Assembly (NCBI GenBank): GCA_016869335.1
Contig: VGEJ01000015.1
Coordinates: forward strand, 1-17,134
DNA: 17,134 nt
Direction: 5' to 3'
DNA from: Alphaproteobacteria bacterium
Lineage (GTDB): Bacteria > Pseudomonadota > Alphaproteobacteria > VGEJ01
Position 1 is the first letter of the stretch, and each line of letters begins with the position of its first letter. A model generated the notes under the pieces. That model had not been told where the DNA came from, ran no database searches, and worked only from the letters and a program-made list of their open reading frames with translations. Shown piece after piece: positions 1 through 7,042 of the stretch. The position numbers and the translations under genes are program-made.

Positions 1-5
1 CAACC

Positions 6-962
6 ATGCGCGAAAAGTCGATCGTCATCCTCGGGGTGTTCGTCGCCGACACCACTTACCGCGCTGCCCGCCCGCCGCGCTTGGGCGAGACCGTCCTGGG
101 ATCGCGGTTCGCGCTCGGGCCGGGCGGCAAGGGCTCGAACCAGTCCGTCGCCGCCGCACGGCTCGGTGCGAACGTCCATCTCATCACCCGCCTCGGCGAC
201 GATCCCTTCGCCGACATGGCGGCGAAGACGTGGGCCGAGGCGGGCGTGAACGCCGCGGTCATCCGCGACCCGGCGAGCTACACCGGCGCGGCCTACATTT
301 TCATCGAGGAGGTGACCGGCGACAACGCAATCATCATCTGCCCGGGCGCGGCGGCGGCGATCGGCGAGAACGACGTCGAGGCCAACGCAGCGCTCATACG
401 GGCGGCCACGGTGTTCGTCACGCAGCTCGAACAGCCGCTGGCCGCGGCGGTCCACGCCCTGGAAATTGCTCACGCGGCGGGGGTGGCGACCATCCTCAAC
501 CCCGCGCCGGCCGCGCCGCTGCCGGATGCGGTGTTCGCGCTCTGCGACTACATCACGCCAAACGAAACCGAGGCCGAGGCGCTGACCGGCATTGCCGTCA
601 CCTCGGTCGACGCGGCGCGTCGTGCCGGGGACATCCTCCTTGGCAAGGGCGTCGGCGCCGTTGTGATCACCATGGGCGAGGCCGGTGCGCTGCTGCACGC
701 GCGCGGCGCATCGGCGATGATCCCGGCGTTCCGCGTCGGACCGGTCGTGGAGACAACCGGGGCGGGCGATGCCTTCACCGCCGGCTTCGCGGTGGCGCTC
801 TCCCGCGGGCTCGAACCGGCTGAGGCGGTGCGCTTCGGCTGCGCGGCCGCCGGCGTTTCGGTGACCCGACCGGGAGCCGCCGCAGCGATGCCGACGCTTG
901 CCGAGGTCAAGACCGTGCTCGCGCTCGCCGAGCCGTCAGCGGGGATTCCTTCCGGACCCTGA
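6..962 (+). CDS. rbsK: Ribokinase-type PfkB-family sugar kinase
   Basis: Cytosolic kinase predicted to phosphorylate ribose, or a related sugar or nucleoside, at the expense of ATP. Of 318 residues, close to the usual ribokinase length of about 300-310. Seen directly: the N-terminal substrate-binding signature GGKGSNQ at residues 40-46, the central NPAPA (165-169) and TPNETEA (184-190) segments typical of ribokinases, and the C-terminal PfkB signature TTGAGDAF at 250-257, in which Asp255 is the expected catalytic base and GAGD forms the anion hole. The ATG lies six bases from the window edge, so any Shine-Dalgarno site and upstream partners are out of view. It converges on the minus-strand block and has no visible functional link to it. 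Family membership is firm. Ribose as the substrate is an inference, because PfkB relatives acting on other sugars share these motifs. Confidence 0.9.
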   Translation: MREKSIVILGVFVADTTYRAARPPRLGETVLGSRFALGPGGKGSNQSVAAARLGANVHLITRLGDDPFADMAAKTWAEAGVNAAVIRDPASYTGAAYIFIEEVTGDNAIIICPGAAAAIGENDVEANAALIRAATVFVTQLEQPLAAAVHALEIAHAAGVATILNPAPAAPLPDAVFALCDYITPNETEAEALTGIAVTSVDAARRAGDILLGKGVGAVVITMGEAGALLHARGASAMIPAFRVGPVVETTGAGDAFTAGFAVALSRGLEPAEAVRFGCAAAGVSVTRPGAAAAMPTLAEVKTVLALAEPSAGIPSGP

Positions 963-1049
963 GAGCGGCAGCGCTGTCATGGCGCGCATCGCATCCACCC
1001 GAGACCCTCGCCGGCCGGTCGAGATGCGCGCTGCTTCCCGTCGGGTGCG

Positions 1050-1343
1050 TCAGGCTGGCGCCAGCGCGGGCCGCGGCGGGCGGATCACCAAGAGGTTGCC
1101 GAGCAGAATGAGTGCCGCGCCGGCGAGCGAGATCGGTGTGCACGAGAAGTCCTCGAACAGCGTCGAGACGATGAGGGCGACCAGCGGTATCAGGACGTTG
1201 ATGTAGGCACCCCGGCCCGGCCCGATGCGTTTGATCACCGTGAAATACATGATGAAGCCAAGGAGCGTGCCGACCAGCGCGATGTAGATGCGCATACCGA
1301 GAATCGCAAGGGTCTCCCGTTGACACGTGATGGCGGCCTTCAT
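1050..1343 (-). pseudogene. C-terminal remnant of an EamA/DMT-family transporter
   Basis: Of 97 residues, with three hydrophobic segments (about residues 17-40, 46-66 and 70-88). The pattern RIGPGRGAYINVLIPLVA followed by a final helix ending in GNLLVIRP is typical of the last three helices of EamA/DMT (RhaT-like) drug/metabolite exporters. Complete members have about ten helices and 280-300 residues, so roughly two thirds of the protein is missing. The reading frame opens with an ATG overlapping the TGA of the ketosynthase gene (ATGA), and family resemblance begins only after about residue 12. That looks like a deletion that joined the 3' end of a transporter gene to the end of the operon. 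A functional three-helix product cannot be excluded, but I know of no family of that kind. No transport function should be assumed. Confidence 0.7.
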
Positions 1344-2548
1344 CGGCGGCGGACGATCAGGACCGCATTCAGACCGCCGAAGGCGAAGGAGTTCGACATC
1401 GCCGCGCGGATTGTGTGGGCGCGGGAGACGTTCGGCACATAGTCGAGATCGCAGGCCGGATCGGCCTCGGTGTGGTTGGCGGTTGGCGGCGCGATCCCGG
1501 CGCCGAGCGCGAGCACCGTCGCGGCGAGCTCTATTCCGCCCGCCGCGCCCAGCGCGTGGCCGTGCATCGACTTGGTCGATGAGACCAGGAGCCGTCTGGC
1601 GTAGTCGCCGAACACGACGTGGAGCGCCTGGGTTTCGATCGCGTCGTTGGCTTGGGTGCCCGTGCCGTGGGCGTTGACGTAGTCGATGTCCTCGGGCGCA
1701 AGCCGCGCATCGGCCAGCGCGGCCCGCATCGCGCCGCTGATGCCGGCCAGCGAGGGTTGGATGATGTCACCGGCGTCGGCCGTCATGCCGAAGCCCGCGA
1801 GCTCAGCATAGACTCGCGCGCCGCGTGCGACCGCGGCGGCCTCCGGCTCGAGCACGAACATGGCGGCGCCTTCGCCCAGTACCATGCCGCGCCGGCCGCG
1901 CGCGAACGGCCGGCAAGTGTCGTCGGCCATTACGCGCAGCGCCTCCCAGCCCTTCATCGTGCCGAAGGCGAGGCATGCCTCGGTGCCGCCCGTCACGGCG
2001 CGCTCGACGGTGCCATCCCGCACCACGTGGAACGCGAGCCCGATGGCATGGGTCGCCGAGGCGCACGCACTCGCGACGGCGAAGGCCGGCCCGGTGAGCC
2101 CGAGGTCCATCGTGATGTGGCTCGCCGCGGCGCTGAGCATGAGCCGCGGAATCGTAAACGGGTGCACGCGCGCGGCCTTCTCGCCGTAGACCCGCCAGTA
2201 GGCCTCGTCCTGGGTGATCTGGCCGCCGACGCCGCTGCCGATGATCGTTGCAGTTCGGGCCGCGTCATGCGGCACGTGGGTGAGGCCGGCGTCAGCGAGC
2301 GCCGAGCGGGCCGCGACGACGCCGAGCTGGGCGAAGCGATCGAGCAGGGCAAGCTGGCTCGGCGCGAAGTGCCGGCTCGGATCGAAGTCCTTGATCTCTG
2401 CGGCGATGGAAGTCCGCAGCCCCGCGGTCGGGATGCCGGTGATCGGCCCGATCGCGCTCTGTCCGGAAACGAGTGTTGCCCAAAACGTTCCTACACTGTG
2501 GCCAAGGGGCGTCGCGAGCCCAATCCCGGTGATGACGACCCGGCGCAC
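1340..2548 (-). CDS. Beta-ketoacyl-ACP synthase, NodE/FabF-like
   Basis: Cytosolic elongating ketosynthase of the thiolase fold (KAS II class), predicted to condense an acyl primer with an ACP-bound extender unit by decarboxylation. Of 402 residues, normal for FabF/NodE. The full Cys-His-His triad is visible: Cys162 in ASACASATHA, His294 in NAHGTGTQAND and His329 in KSMHGHALGAAGG, with Lys326 before it. GMVLGEGAAMFVLE (221-234) and the ending SNSFAFGGLNAVLI are intact. Several stretches (WEALRVMADDTCRPF, LVSSTKSMHGHALGAA, IAPPTANHTEADPACDLD) resemble rhizobial NodE more than housekeeping FabF. That judgement is from memory and not an alignment. The start is a GTG 33 bases after the ACP stop, and no strong Shine-Dalgarno is visible. 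Its pairing with an ACP mirrors nodF-nodE, but its place behind acoABC-like genes is unusual. The KS assignment is firm; the substrate is unknown. Confidence 0.9.
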   Translation of the reverse strand: MRRVVITGIGLATPLGHSVGTFWATLVSGQSAIGPITGIPTAGLRTSIAAEIKDFDPSRHFAPSQLALLDRFAQLGVVAARSALADAGLTHVPHDAARTATIIGSGVGGQITQDEAYWRVYGEKAARVHPFTIPRLMLSAAASHITMDLGLTGPAFAVASACASATHAIGLAFHVVRDGTVERAVTGGTEACLAFGTMKGWEALRVMADDTCRPFARGRRGMVLGEGAAMFVLEPEAAAVARGARVYAELAGFGMTADAGDIIQPSLAGISGAMRAALADARLAPEDIDYVNAHGTGTQANDAIETQALHVVFGDYARRLLVSSTKSMHGHALGAAGGIELAATVLALGAGIAPPTANHTEADPACDLDYVPNVSRAHTIRAAMSNSFAFGGLNAVLIVRRR

Positions 2549-2581
2549 CCGGCACCGGTCACGCGCCGCGCATCGCCGGGC

Positions 2582-2845
2582 TCATGCCGCCGGCCGCCTC
2601 GCTGCGATCGCGCCCTCGACCGCCGCAACGACCTGGGAGACGGTCTCGAACTCCAGACTGCCGGCGGCGGTATTGGCGTTGTAGGGGACGTCGATGCCGA
2701 ACTTCTCCTCGATCGCGAATACCACCTCGACCACATCGAACGAGTCGAAGCCGATCTCGCTCAACTTGGACTCGGCGGTTATCGTGCCGGCGCCGCGCTT
2801 GAGTTTGGTCGCGATGATTTCGATGACGTCGCGCTGAACATCCAT
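2582..2845 (-). CDS. Acyl carrier protein, NodF-like stand-alone ACP
   Basis: Small acidic carrier protein of 87 residues. It is predicted to carry acyl groups on a 4'-phosphopantetheine attached to Ser35 in the motif GFDSFD (32-37), the family's DSL-type modification site with Phe replacing Leu. The helix-rich pattern (residues 1-15, 35-50 with VVEVVFAIEEKFGI, and 68-82) fits the four-helix ACP fold. The Asn/Thr-rich stretch after helix II and the DVPYNANTA segment recall NodF more than AcpP, though I infer this by eye. The chosen ATG at 2845 lies 14 bases downstream of the E2/hydrolase stop, and the resulting 87 residues match family length. No phosphopantetheinyl transferase is in the window. 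It presumably feeds the adjacent ketosynthase; whether it accepts acyl groups from the lipoyl E2 upstream is an open question. Confidence 0.88.
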   Translation of the reverse strand: MDVQRDVIEIIATKLKRGAGTITAESKLSEIGFDSFDVVEVVFAIEEKFGIDVPYNANTAAGSLEFETVSQVVAAVEGAIAARRPAA

Positions 2846-2859
2846 GGCGCTGCTCGCGT

Positions 2860-3978
2860 TCAGGCGCCGGCGAAGGCGTCGATGAGCTTGTTGACATCGC
2901 CGGCCCGCTCCATGTGCACCATGTGGCCGGCCCCCGCCAGGCGATGGACCGTGATGCTGGCGGGAAGATGGGCGGCGTGCTCGACCGGCACGATGCGGTC
3001 GGCGGTGCCCCAGATGCACTGCGCCGGCGCGGCGAGTTCGCCGAGCCTTGCCGTCAACACCGCCGCCTGGCGCCCGCCGGCGAAGGCGCTACCAGCGATC
3101 GCCCGCAGCGCCGCCTCGACGCCATCGATCCGCTTGTATTTCAGCACATCGTTGACCATCTCGGTGCTGACGAGGGCGGGATCGGCGAACAGCTCGGATA
3201 GCGCGGCCTTCATCTCCTTGCGCCGGTTCGCCGCGATGAAGCTCTCGATGTAGCCCATGTTGATGTCGGGTCCGAGCCCGGCGGAGCCGATCAGGGTGAG
3301 CGAGGCAACGCGCGCTGGCTCGCCCAAGGCCAGCGCCAGCGCGATCGCCCCGCCGAGGGAGTGGCCGACGAGGTGCGCCCGCTCGATTGCACACGCGCCG
3401 AGGAAATCGGCCAGCGCGCCGGCCAGCGCGCCAAGGTCGCCTGCGCCCACCGCTTTTGTCGAGCCACCGTGACCCGGCAGATCGAACGCATACGTTGCGC
3501 GGCCGGCCGCCACCGCCGGCTGATTGAACAGCCAACTGTTCAGGTTGCCGCCAAACCCGTGGATGAACACGGCGGGCGTTCCGTCCCCCTCGCCGAGCTT
3601 GAGGAAACGGAGCGCACGGCCTCCGGCGGTCAGCAGCTCTGGCTGCGGCTCATCGGCCGCGGCCGCGGCGGCGCGAGTGCCGAACTCCGCCTGATAAGCC
3701 AAAACGAAGGCGTCGATCTCGGCCTCGGGCACGGCCGCATCGGCGACCACGGCAAGCAATCCCTGCACCGGGATCGCTTCGCCTTCCTTGGCGATGCGTC
3801 GCCGGAGCTGCCCGGCGACCGGGCTCTCGAACACGTTGGTGATCTTGGTCGTCTCAATCTCCGCGATCTCATCGCCGACCCGGAGCACCGCGCCTTCGGC
3901 CACGTTCCACTGCGCCACCAGCCCCTCGCGCATCGAGAGGCCCCACTTCGGCATCGTTATCGGCTGGATGGCGCTCAT
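2860..3978 (-). CDS. acoC: Lipoyl-domain/alpha-beta-hydrolase E2 of an acetoin dehydrogenase-type complex
   Basis: Fusion of an N-terminal lipoyl domain with a C-terminal alpha/beta hydrolase, the architecture of AcoC, the acetyltransferase (E2) of acetoin dehydrogenase. Of 372 residues, matching AcoC at about 370. Residues 1-80 are the lipoyl domain, with the lipoyl lysine Lys45 in IETTKITN. An Ala-rich linker follows at about 100-112. The hydrolase has the oxyanion-region HGFGGN (140-145), nucleophile Ser207 in GHSLGG, acid Asp327 in GTADRIVP and His352 in GAGHMVHME. The classical E2 chloramphenicol-acetyltransferase-type domain and the E1/E3-binding domain are absent. In known Aco systems the acetyl group moves from lipoyl to CoA. 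Start ATG 3978 overlaps the E1 beta stop as ATGA, implying translational coupling; longer upstream readings overlap E1 beta deeply and add non-family sequence. No E3 is encoded in the window. Confidence 0.9.
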   Translation of the reverse strand: MSAIQPITMPKWGLSMREGLVAQWNVAEGAVLRVGDEIAEIETTKITNVFESPVAGQLRRRIAKEGEAIPVQGLLAVVADAAVPEAEIDAFVLAYQAEFGTRAAAAAADEPQPELLTAGGRALRFLKLGEGDGTPAVFIHGFGGNLNSWLFNQPAVAAGRATYAFDLPGHGGSTKAVGAGDLGALAGALADFLGACAIERAHLVGHSLGGAIALALALGEPARVASLTLIGSAGLGPDINMGYIESFIAANRRKEMKAALSELFADPALVSTEMVNDVLKYKRIDGVEAALRAIAGSAFAGGRQAAVLTARLGELAAPAQCIWGTADRIVPVEHAAHLPASITVHRLAGAGHMVHMERAGDVNKLIDAFAGA

Positions 3979-4988
3979 CGCTTCGCGGCCAGGACGCCTC
4001 GCACGGCCTCTTCGATGCGCGCCGGGGAGGGAATGTAGGCGTCCTCCAGCTCCGGCGCGAAGGGCACGGGCGTGTGCGGTGGCGTGATCATCCGGACCGG
4101 GGCCTTGAGCGCGCCGAAAGCGTGTTCGGCGACCAGCGCGGCGATGTCGGTCGCCATATTGCATCGCGGGCTGGCCTCATCGACCACCACCAGCCGCCCG
4201 GTCTCGGCGACGCTGTCGAGGATGGCGTCGCTGTCCAAGGGCGAGGTGGTGCGCGGATCAATGACCGTGCACCCGATGCCGTCCTGCTCCAGGCTGTCGG
4301 CCACCTGGTTCGCGAACTTCACCATGCGACCGAAGGCGACGATGGTGGCGTCGCTACCCTCCCGCGTCAGGTTGGCCTCGCCGAAGGGGATGGTGTAGGC
4401 CTCGTCCGGCACCTCCTCCTCGTCGTCATATAGCGCCTTGTGCTCGAAGAAGACGACCGGATCGTCGTCGCGGATGGCCTGGATGAGGAGGCCCTTGGCC
4501 TCATAAGCCGAGGACGGCAGCACGACCTTCAGGCCGGGGATGTGGGTGAAGATTGGGTAGAGGCTCTGGCTGTGCTGGCTCGCGGCGCGGAGCCCGGCGC
4601 CGTACTGCGTGCGGATGACCAGCGGGGTCACGGCCCGGCCACCGAACATGTAGCGGAACTTGGCCGCCTGATTGAAGATCTGGTCGAAACACACACCCAT
4701 GAAATCGACGAACATGAGTTCGGCGACAGGACGCAATCCGGTCGCCGCGGCGCCGGCGGCGGCGCCAATGAAGGCACTCTCGCTGATCGGCGTGTCGAGC
4801 ACGCGGCCGCGCCCAAACTCCGGCATCAGCCCCTTGGTGACACCCTGCGGCCCGCCCCACGCATCCTGCTCGCCAGGGGCGCCGAGCCCGCCGGAGACAT
4901 CCTCACCCATGATCACCACGCGCAGATCACGCCGCATCTCATGACGCAGGGCCTCAGAAACGGCCTGGCGGTAAGTCTTGCGCGACAT
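3975..4988 (-). CDS. acoB: E1 beta subunit of an acetoin/2-oxoacid dehydrogenase complex
   Basis: Beta subunit of a thiamine-diphosphate-dependent E1, forming an alpha2beta2 heterotetramer with the gene just upstream. Of 337 residues, matching AcoB at about 338. Characteristic segments are MGEDV (27-31, whose glutamate is expected to contact the thiamine pyrimidine), DTPISESAFIGAAAGAAATG (65-84), ELMFVDFMGVCFDQIFNQAAK (90-110, potassium/interface region), the histidine of SQHSQS (137-142) and PGLKVVLPS (151-159). The C-terminal transketolase-like domain (about 205-325) is complete. A good Shine-Dalgarno (AGGTG) sits in the nine-base gap after acoA. The gene overlaps acoC by four bases. An acetoin role is inferred from the AcoC-type partner; pyruvate or another 2-oxoacid is equally possible from this subunit alone. 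Confidence 0.9.
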   Translation of the reverse strand: MSRKTYRQAVSEALRHEMRRDLRVVIMGEDVSGGLGAPGEQDAWGGPQGVTKGLMPEFGRGRVLDTPISESAFIGAAAGAAATGLRPVAELMFVDFMGVCFDQIFNQAAKFRYMFGGRAVTPLVIRTQYGAGLRAASQHSQSLYPIFTHIPGLKVVLPSSAYEAKGLLIQAIRDDDPVVFFEHKALYDDEEEVPDEAYTIPFGEANLTREGSDATIVAFGRMVKFANQVADSLEQDGIGCTVIDPRTTSPLDSDAILDSVAETGRLVVVDEASPRCNMATDIAALVAEHAFGALKAPVRMITPPHTPVPFAPELEDAYIPSPARIEEAVRGVLAAKR

Positions 4989-4997
4989 CGAAGCACC

Positions 4998-5963
4998 TCA
5001 GTACGAGAGGTAGACATCAGTGAGCACGTCGGCCGCGCTCGGTTTGGCCGCAGTGCGCGCTTCGCGAACCGAGGTCTCGATCAAGGCCGCGACCTCGCGA
5101 TCGATCGTATCGACCTGGTCCTTCCCGAGCAGCGCGCTCTCGATGACGCGTTTGCGGAAGCGTTTGAGGCAGTCTTTCTCGGCCCGCAGGCGATCGACCT
5201 CGCCCGGGCCGCGGTAGGTTCCGGCGTCGCCCTCGAAGTGGCTGTAGTAGCGGTCGAGCACGACGTGGAGGAGGCTCGGGCCGCCACCACTCCGGGCGCG
5301 CGTGATCGCCTCGCCCGCGGCGTCGTGGACGTCGAAGAAATCATGGCCATCGACGCGGCGGGCCGGCAGCCCGAAGCCCTCTGCCCGTTTCAACTGGTCC
5401 CCCCCCACCGCCCAACTGCTCGCGGTCGACTCGGCGTAGCCGTTGTCTTCGATCACGAACACCGCCGGCAGCTCCCACACGCGCGCGAGATTGAAGGACT
5501 CGAGAGTCGTGCCCTGGTTGGAGCCGCCATCGCCGACGAAGGCTACCGCCACACCGCCGGTCTTCATCACCTTCGCCGAGAGCGCCGCGCCGCAGATCAG
5601 CGGCGGGCCGCCGCCGACGATGCCATTCGCGCCCAGCATGCCGCGGCTCAAGTCGGCGATGTGCATCGAGCCGCCCTTGCCGCGGCACAGCCCCTCGACG
5701 CTGCCGTACAGCTCTTTCATCATGGCCTTCACATCGCAGCCCTTGGCGATGCAATGGCCGTGGCCGCGATGGGTGCTGGCGATGACATCGCCGTCGCCGA
5801 GGTTCATGCACACGCCGACCGCGGATGCCTCCTCGCCGGCGTAGAGGTGAACGAATCCCGGCAGCACACCGGCGGCGAACTCGACGTGGACGCGCTCCTC
5901 GAACGCGCGGATGGTCGCCATGTCACGGTAGGCGCGCAAGAGCTGGTCACGGCTGAGCTGCAT
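4998..5963 (-). CDS. acoA: E1 alpha subunit of an acetoin/2-oxoacid dehydrogenase complex
   Basis: Alpha subunit of the thiamine-diphosphate E1. The pair would cleave acetoin (or decarboxylate a 2-oxoacid) and reductively acylate the lipoyl group of the downstream E2. Of 321 residues, as in AcoA. The thiamine/Mg-binding signature begins GDGGSNQGTTLESFN at 144-158 and closes with EDN at 172-174. STHRGHGHCIAKG (63-75) and GKGGSMHIAD (95-104) are the phosphorylation-loop-like regions that order around the cofactor in this family. Start ATG 5963 has a strong GGAGG at 5968-5972. It is first in the operon, so the promoter must lie in the 103-base divergent spacer 5964-6066. I found no clear sigma-54 or sigma-70 site there, and no acoR-type regulator is in the window. 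Confidence 0.9.
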   Translation of the reverse strand: MQLSRDQLLRAYRDMATIRAFEERVHVEFAAGVLPGFVHLYAGEEASAVGVCMNLGDGDVIASTHRGHGHCIAKGCDVKAMMKELYGSVEGLCRGKGGSMHIADLSRGMLGANGIVGGGPPLICGAALSAKVMKTGGVAVAFVGDGGSNQGTTLESFNLARVWELPAVFVIEDNGYAESTASSWAVGGDQLKRAEGFGLPARRVDGHDFFDVHDAAGEAITRARSGGGPSLLHVVLDRYYSHFEGDAGTYRGPGEVDRLRAEKDCLKRFRKRVIESALLGKDQVDTIDREVAALIETSVREARTAAKPSAADVLTDVYLSY

Positions 5964-6066
5964 GCTTCCTCCCTCAGGCTGCCGAATCCCGTTCTTGACT
6001 CACTATACGCAAGTGCAGGTCGGTGAGAAAGCTGCTCACCCCTCCGCGCCGCCCTACAATGAACCC

Positions 6067-6939
6067 ATGGCCAAGCTGAGCCGCCGCTTCGCCGGCAATG
6101 CCGCCGGTGCGTTCTTCGTTGATACCACCTGCATTGATTGCGACACCTGCCGCGTCATCGCGCCGGCGAGCTTCGCGGAAGCGAACGGCCAGTCCTACGT
6201 GCACAGCCAACCCGCGACGGCGGAGGAACGGCACCGGGCGCTCATGGCACTCGTCGCCTGTCCGGTCGGCGCCATCGGCAGCAGTGCCAAGGCGGCGATC
6301 ACGCCGGCGCGGGCGGCCTTCCCCGAGCGGCTCGCCGGCGGCGTGCATTATTGCGGCTACCCCTCGGAGCGTAGCTATGGCGCCTCGAGCTATCTCATCG
6401 TGCGACCAGACGGCAACGTCCTGGTCGACTCGCCGCGCTTCACCCGCCCGCTCGTCGAGCGCATCGAGGCGCTCGGCGGCATCCGCTACATGTTCCTGAC
6501 GCACCGCGACGACGTCGCCGACCATCGTGCGTATGCACGCCATTTCGGCTGCGCGCGCATCCTGCACGAAGCCGACCTGGTGGCCGAGACCCGCGTCGTG
6601 GAGCACTTGGTCGCGGGCGAGGACCCGGTGGTGCTCTCGTCCGACCTCCTCGTCGTGCCGACGCCCGGCCATACCCGCGGCTCGGCGTGCCTCTTGTACG
6701 ACGAGGCGTTCCTGTTCACCGGCGATCACCTGGCGTGGGACCCGGCCAGCGCCGCGCTCGAGGCGTTCCGCGCGTACTGCTGGTATGACTGGCAGGTGCA
6801 GACCCACTCGATGGAGCGGCTGGGCGCATTCCGTTTCACCTGGGTTCTGCCCGGGCACGGCCGGCGCGTCCACTTACCGGCCGCGCGCATGGCCGCGGCG
6901 TTGGCCCGGTGCATCGCCGACATGCGGGCAACACCGTAG
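6067..6939 (+). CDS. Ferredoxin-like domain fused to a metallo-beta-lactamase-fold hydrolase
   Basis: Of 290 residues in two parts. Residues 15-75 form a small [4Fe-4S]-ferredoxin-like domain with Cys22, Cys25, Cys28 and a distal Cys65 in ACPVGAIG. Residues 90-290 form a metallo-beta-lactamase-fold domain. Expected metal ligands are seen as HRDDVADH at 146-153 (an expanded, altered form of the usual HxHxDH), His202 in TPGHTRGS, Asp220 in TGDHL and His264 in LPGHGRRV. Similar two-domain proteins occur in bacteria and plastids, but I know of no established substrate. Fe-S domain plus altered metal motif suggests a redox or thiol-ester type reaction, which is inference. ATG 6067 is chosen because residues before it show no family character, though no good Shine-Dalgarno precedes it. 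It ends in TAG. It is divergent from acoA and may share control with it. Confidence 0.85.
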   Translation: MAKLSRRFAGNAAGAFFVDTTCIDCDTCRVIAPASFAEANGQSYVHSQPATAEERHRALMALVACPVGAIGSSAKAAITPARAAFPERLAGGVHYCGYPSERSYGASSYLIVRPDGNVLVDSPRFTRPLVERIEALGGIRYMFLTHRDDVADHRAYARHFGCARILHEADLVAETRVVEHLVAGEDPVVLSSDLLVVPTPGHTRGSACLLYDEAFLFTGDHLAWDPASAALEAFRAYCWYDWQVQTHSMERLGAFRFTWVLPGHGRRVHLPAARMAAALARCIADMRATP

Positions 6940-7042
6940 GCCGCGAGCCAGTGGCCGCATTGCGCTGCGGGTGGCCGATCGGCTAGCCTTGGGACGAAGC
7001 GGCGGGCCGTCGCGACGGGCGCCGCACACAGGGAGGAAGCTC

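Noticed and set aside
1619..3253. A 544-codon open frame on the plus strand opposite the ketosynthase, ACP and E2 genes
   Set aside because: It is antisense to three genes with intact catalytic motifs, its translation is Arg/Gly/Asp-rich with no domain, and long antisense frames are expected in high-GC DNA.
4440..6026. A 528-codon open frame on the plus strand opposite acoB and acoA
   Set aside because: It is a mirror of codon bias in the two E1 genes. It has no recognisable domain and no ribosome-binding site support.
6055..6060. TACAAT just before the ferredoxin/hydrolase start, suggesting a leaderless transcript
   Set aside because: No -35 match at 16-18 bases upstream; a single hexamer is too weak to call a promoter.
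5964..6066. Sigma-54 promoter or AcoR-type control region for the aco-like operon
   Set aside because: I looked on the minus strand for GG-N10-GC with the TGGCAC/TTGC pattern and found none. A TATAGT (minus, 6002-6007) has no credible -35 partner.
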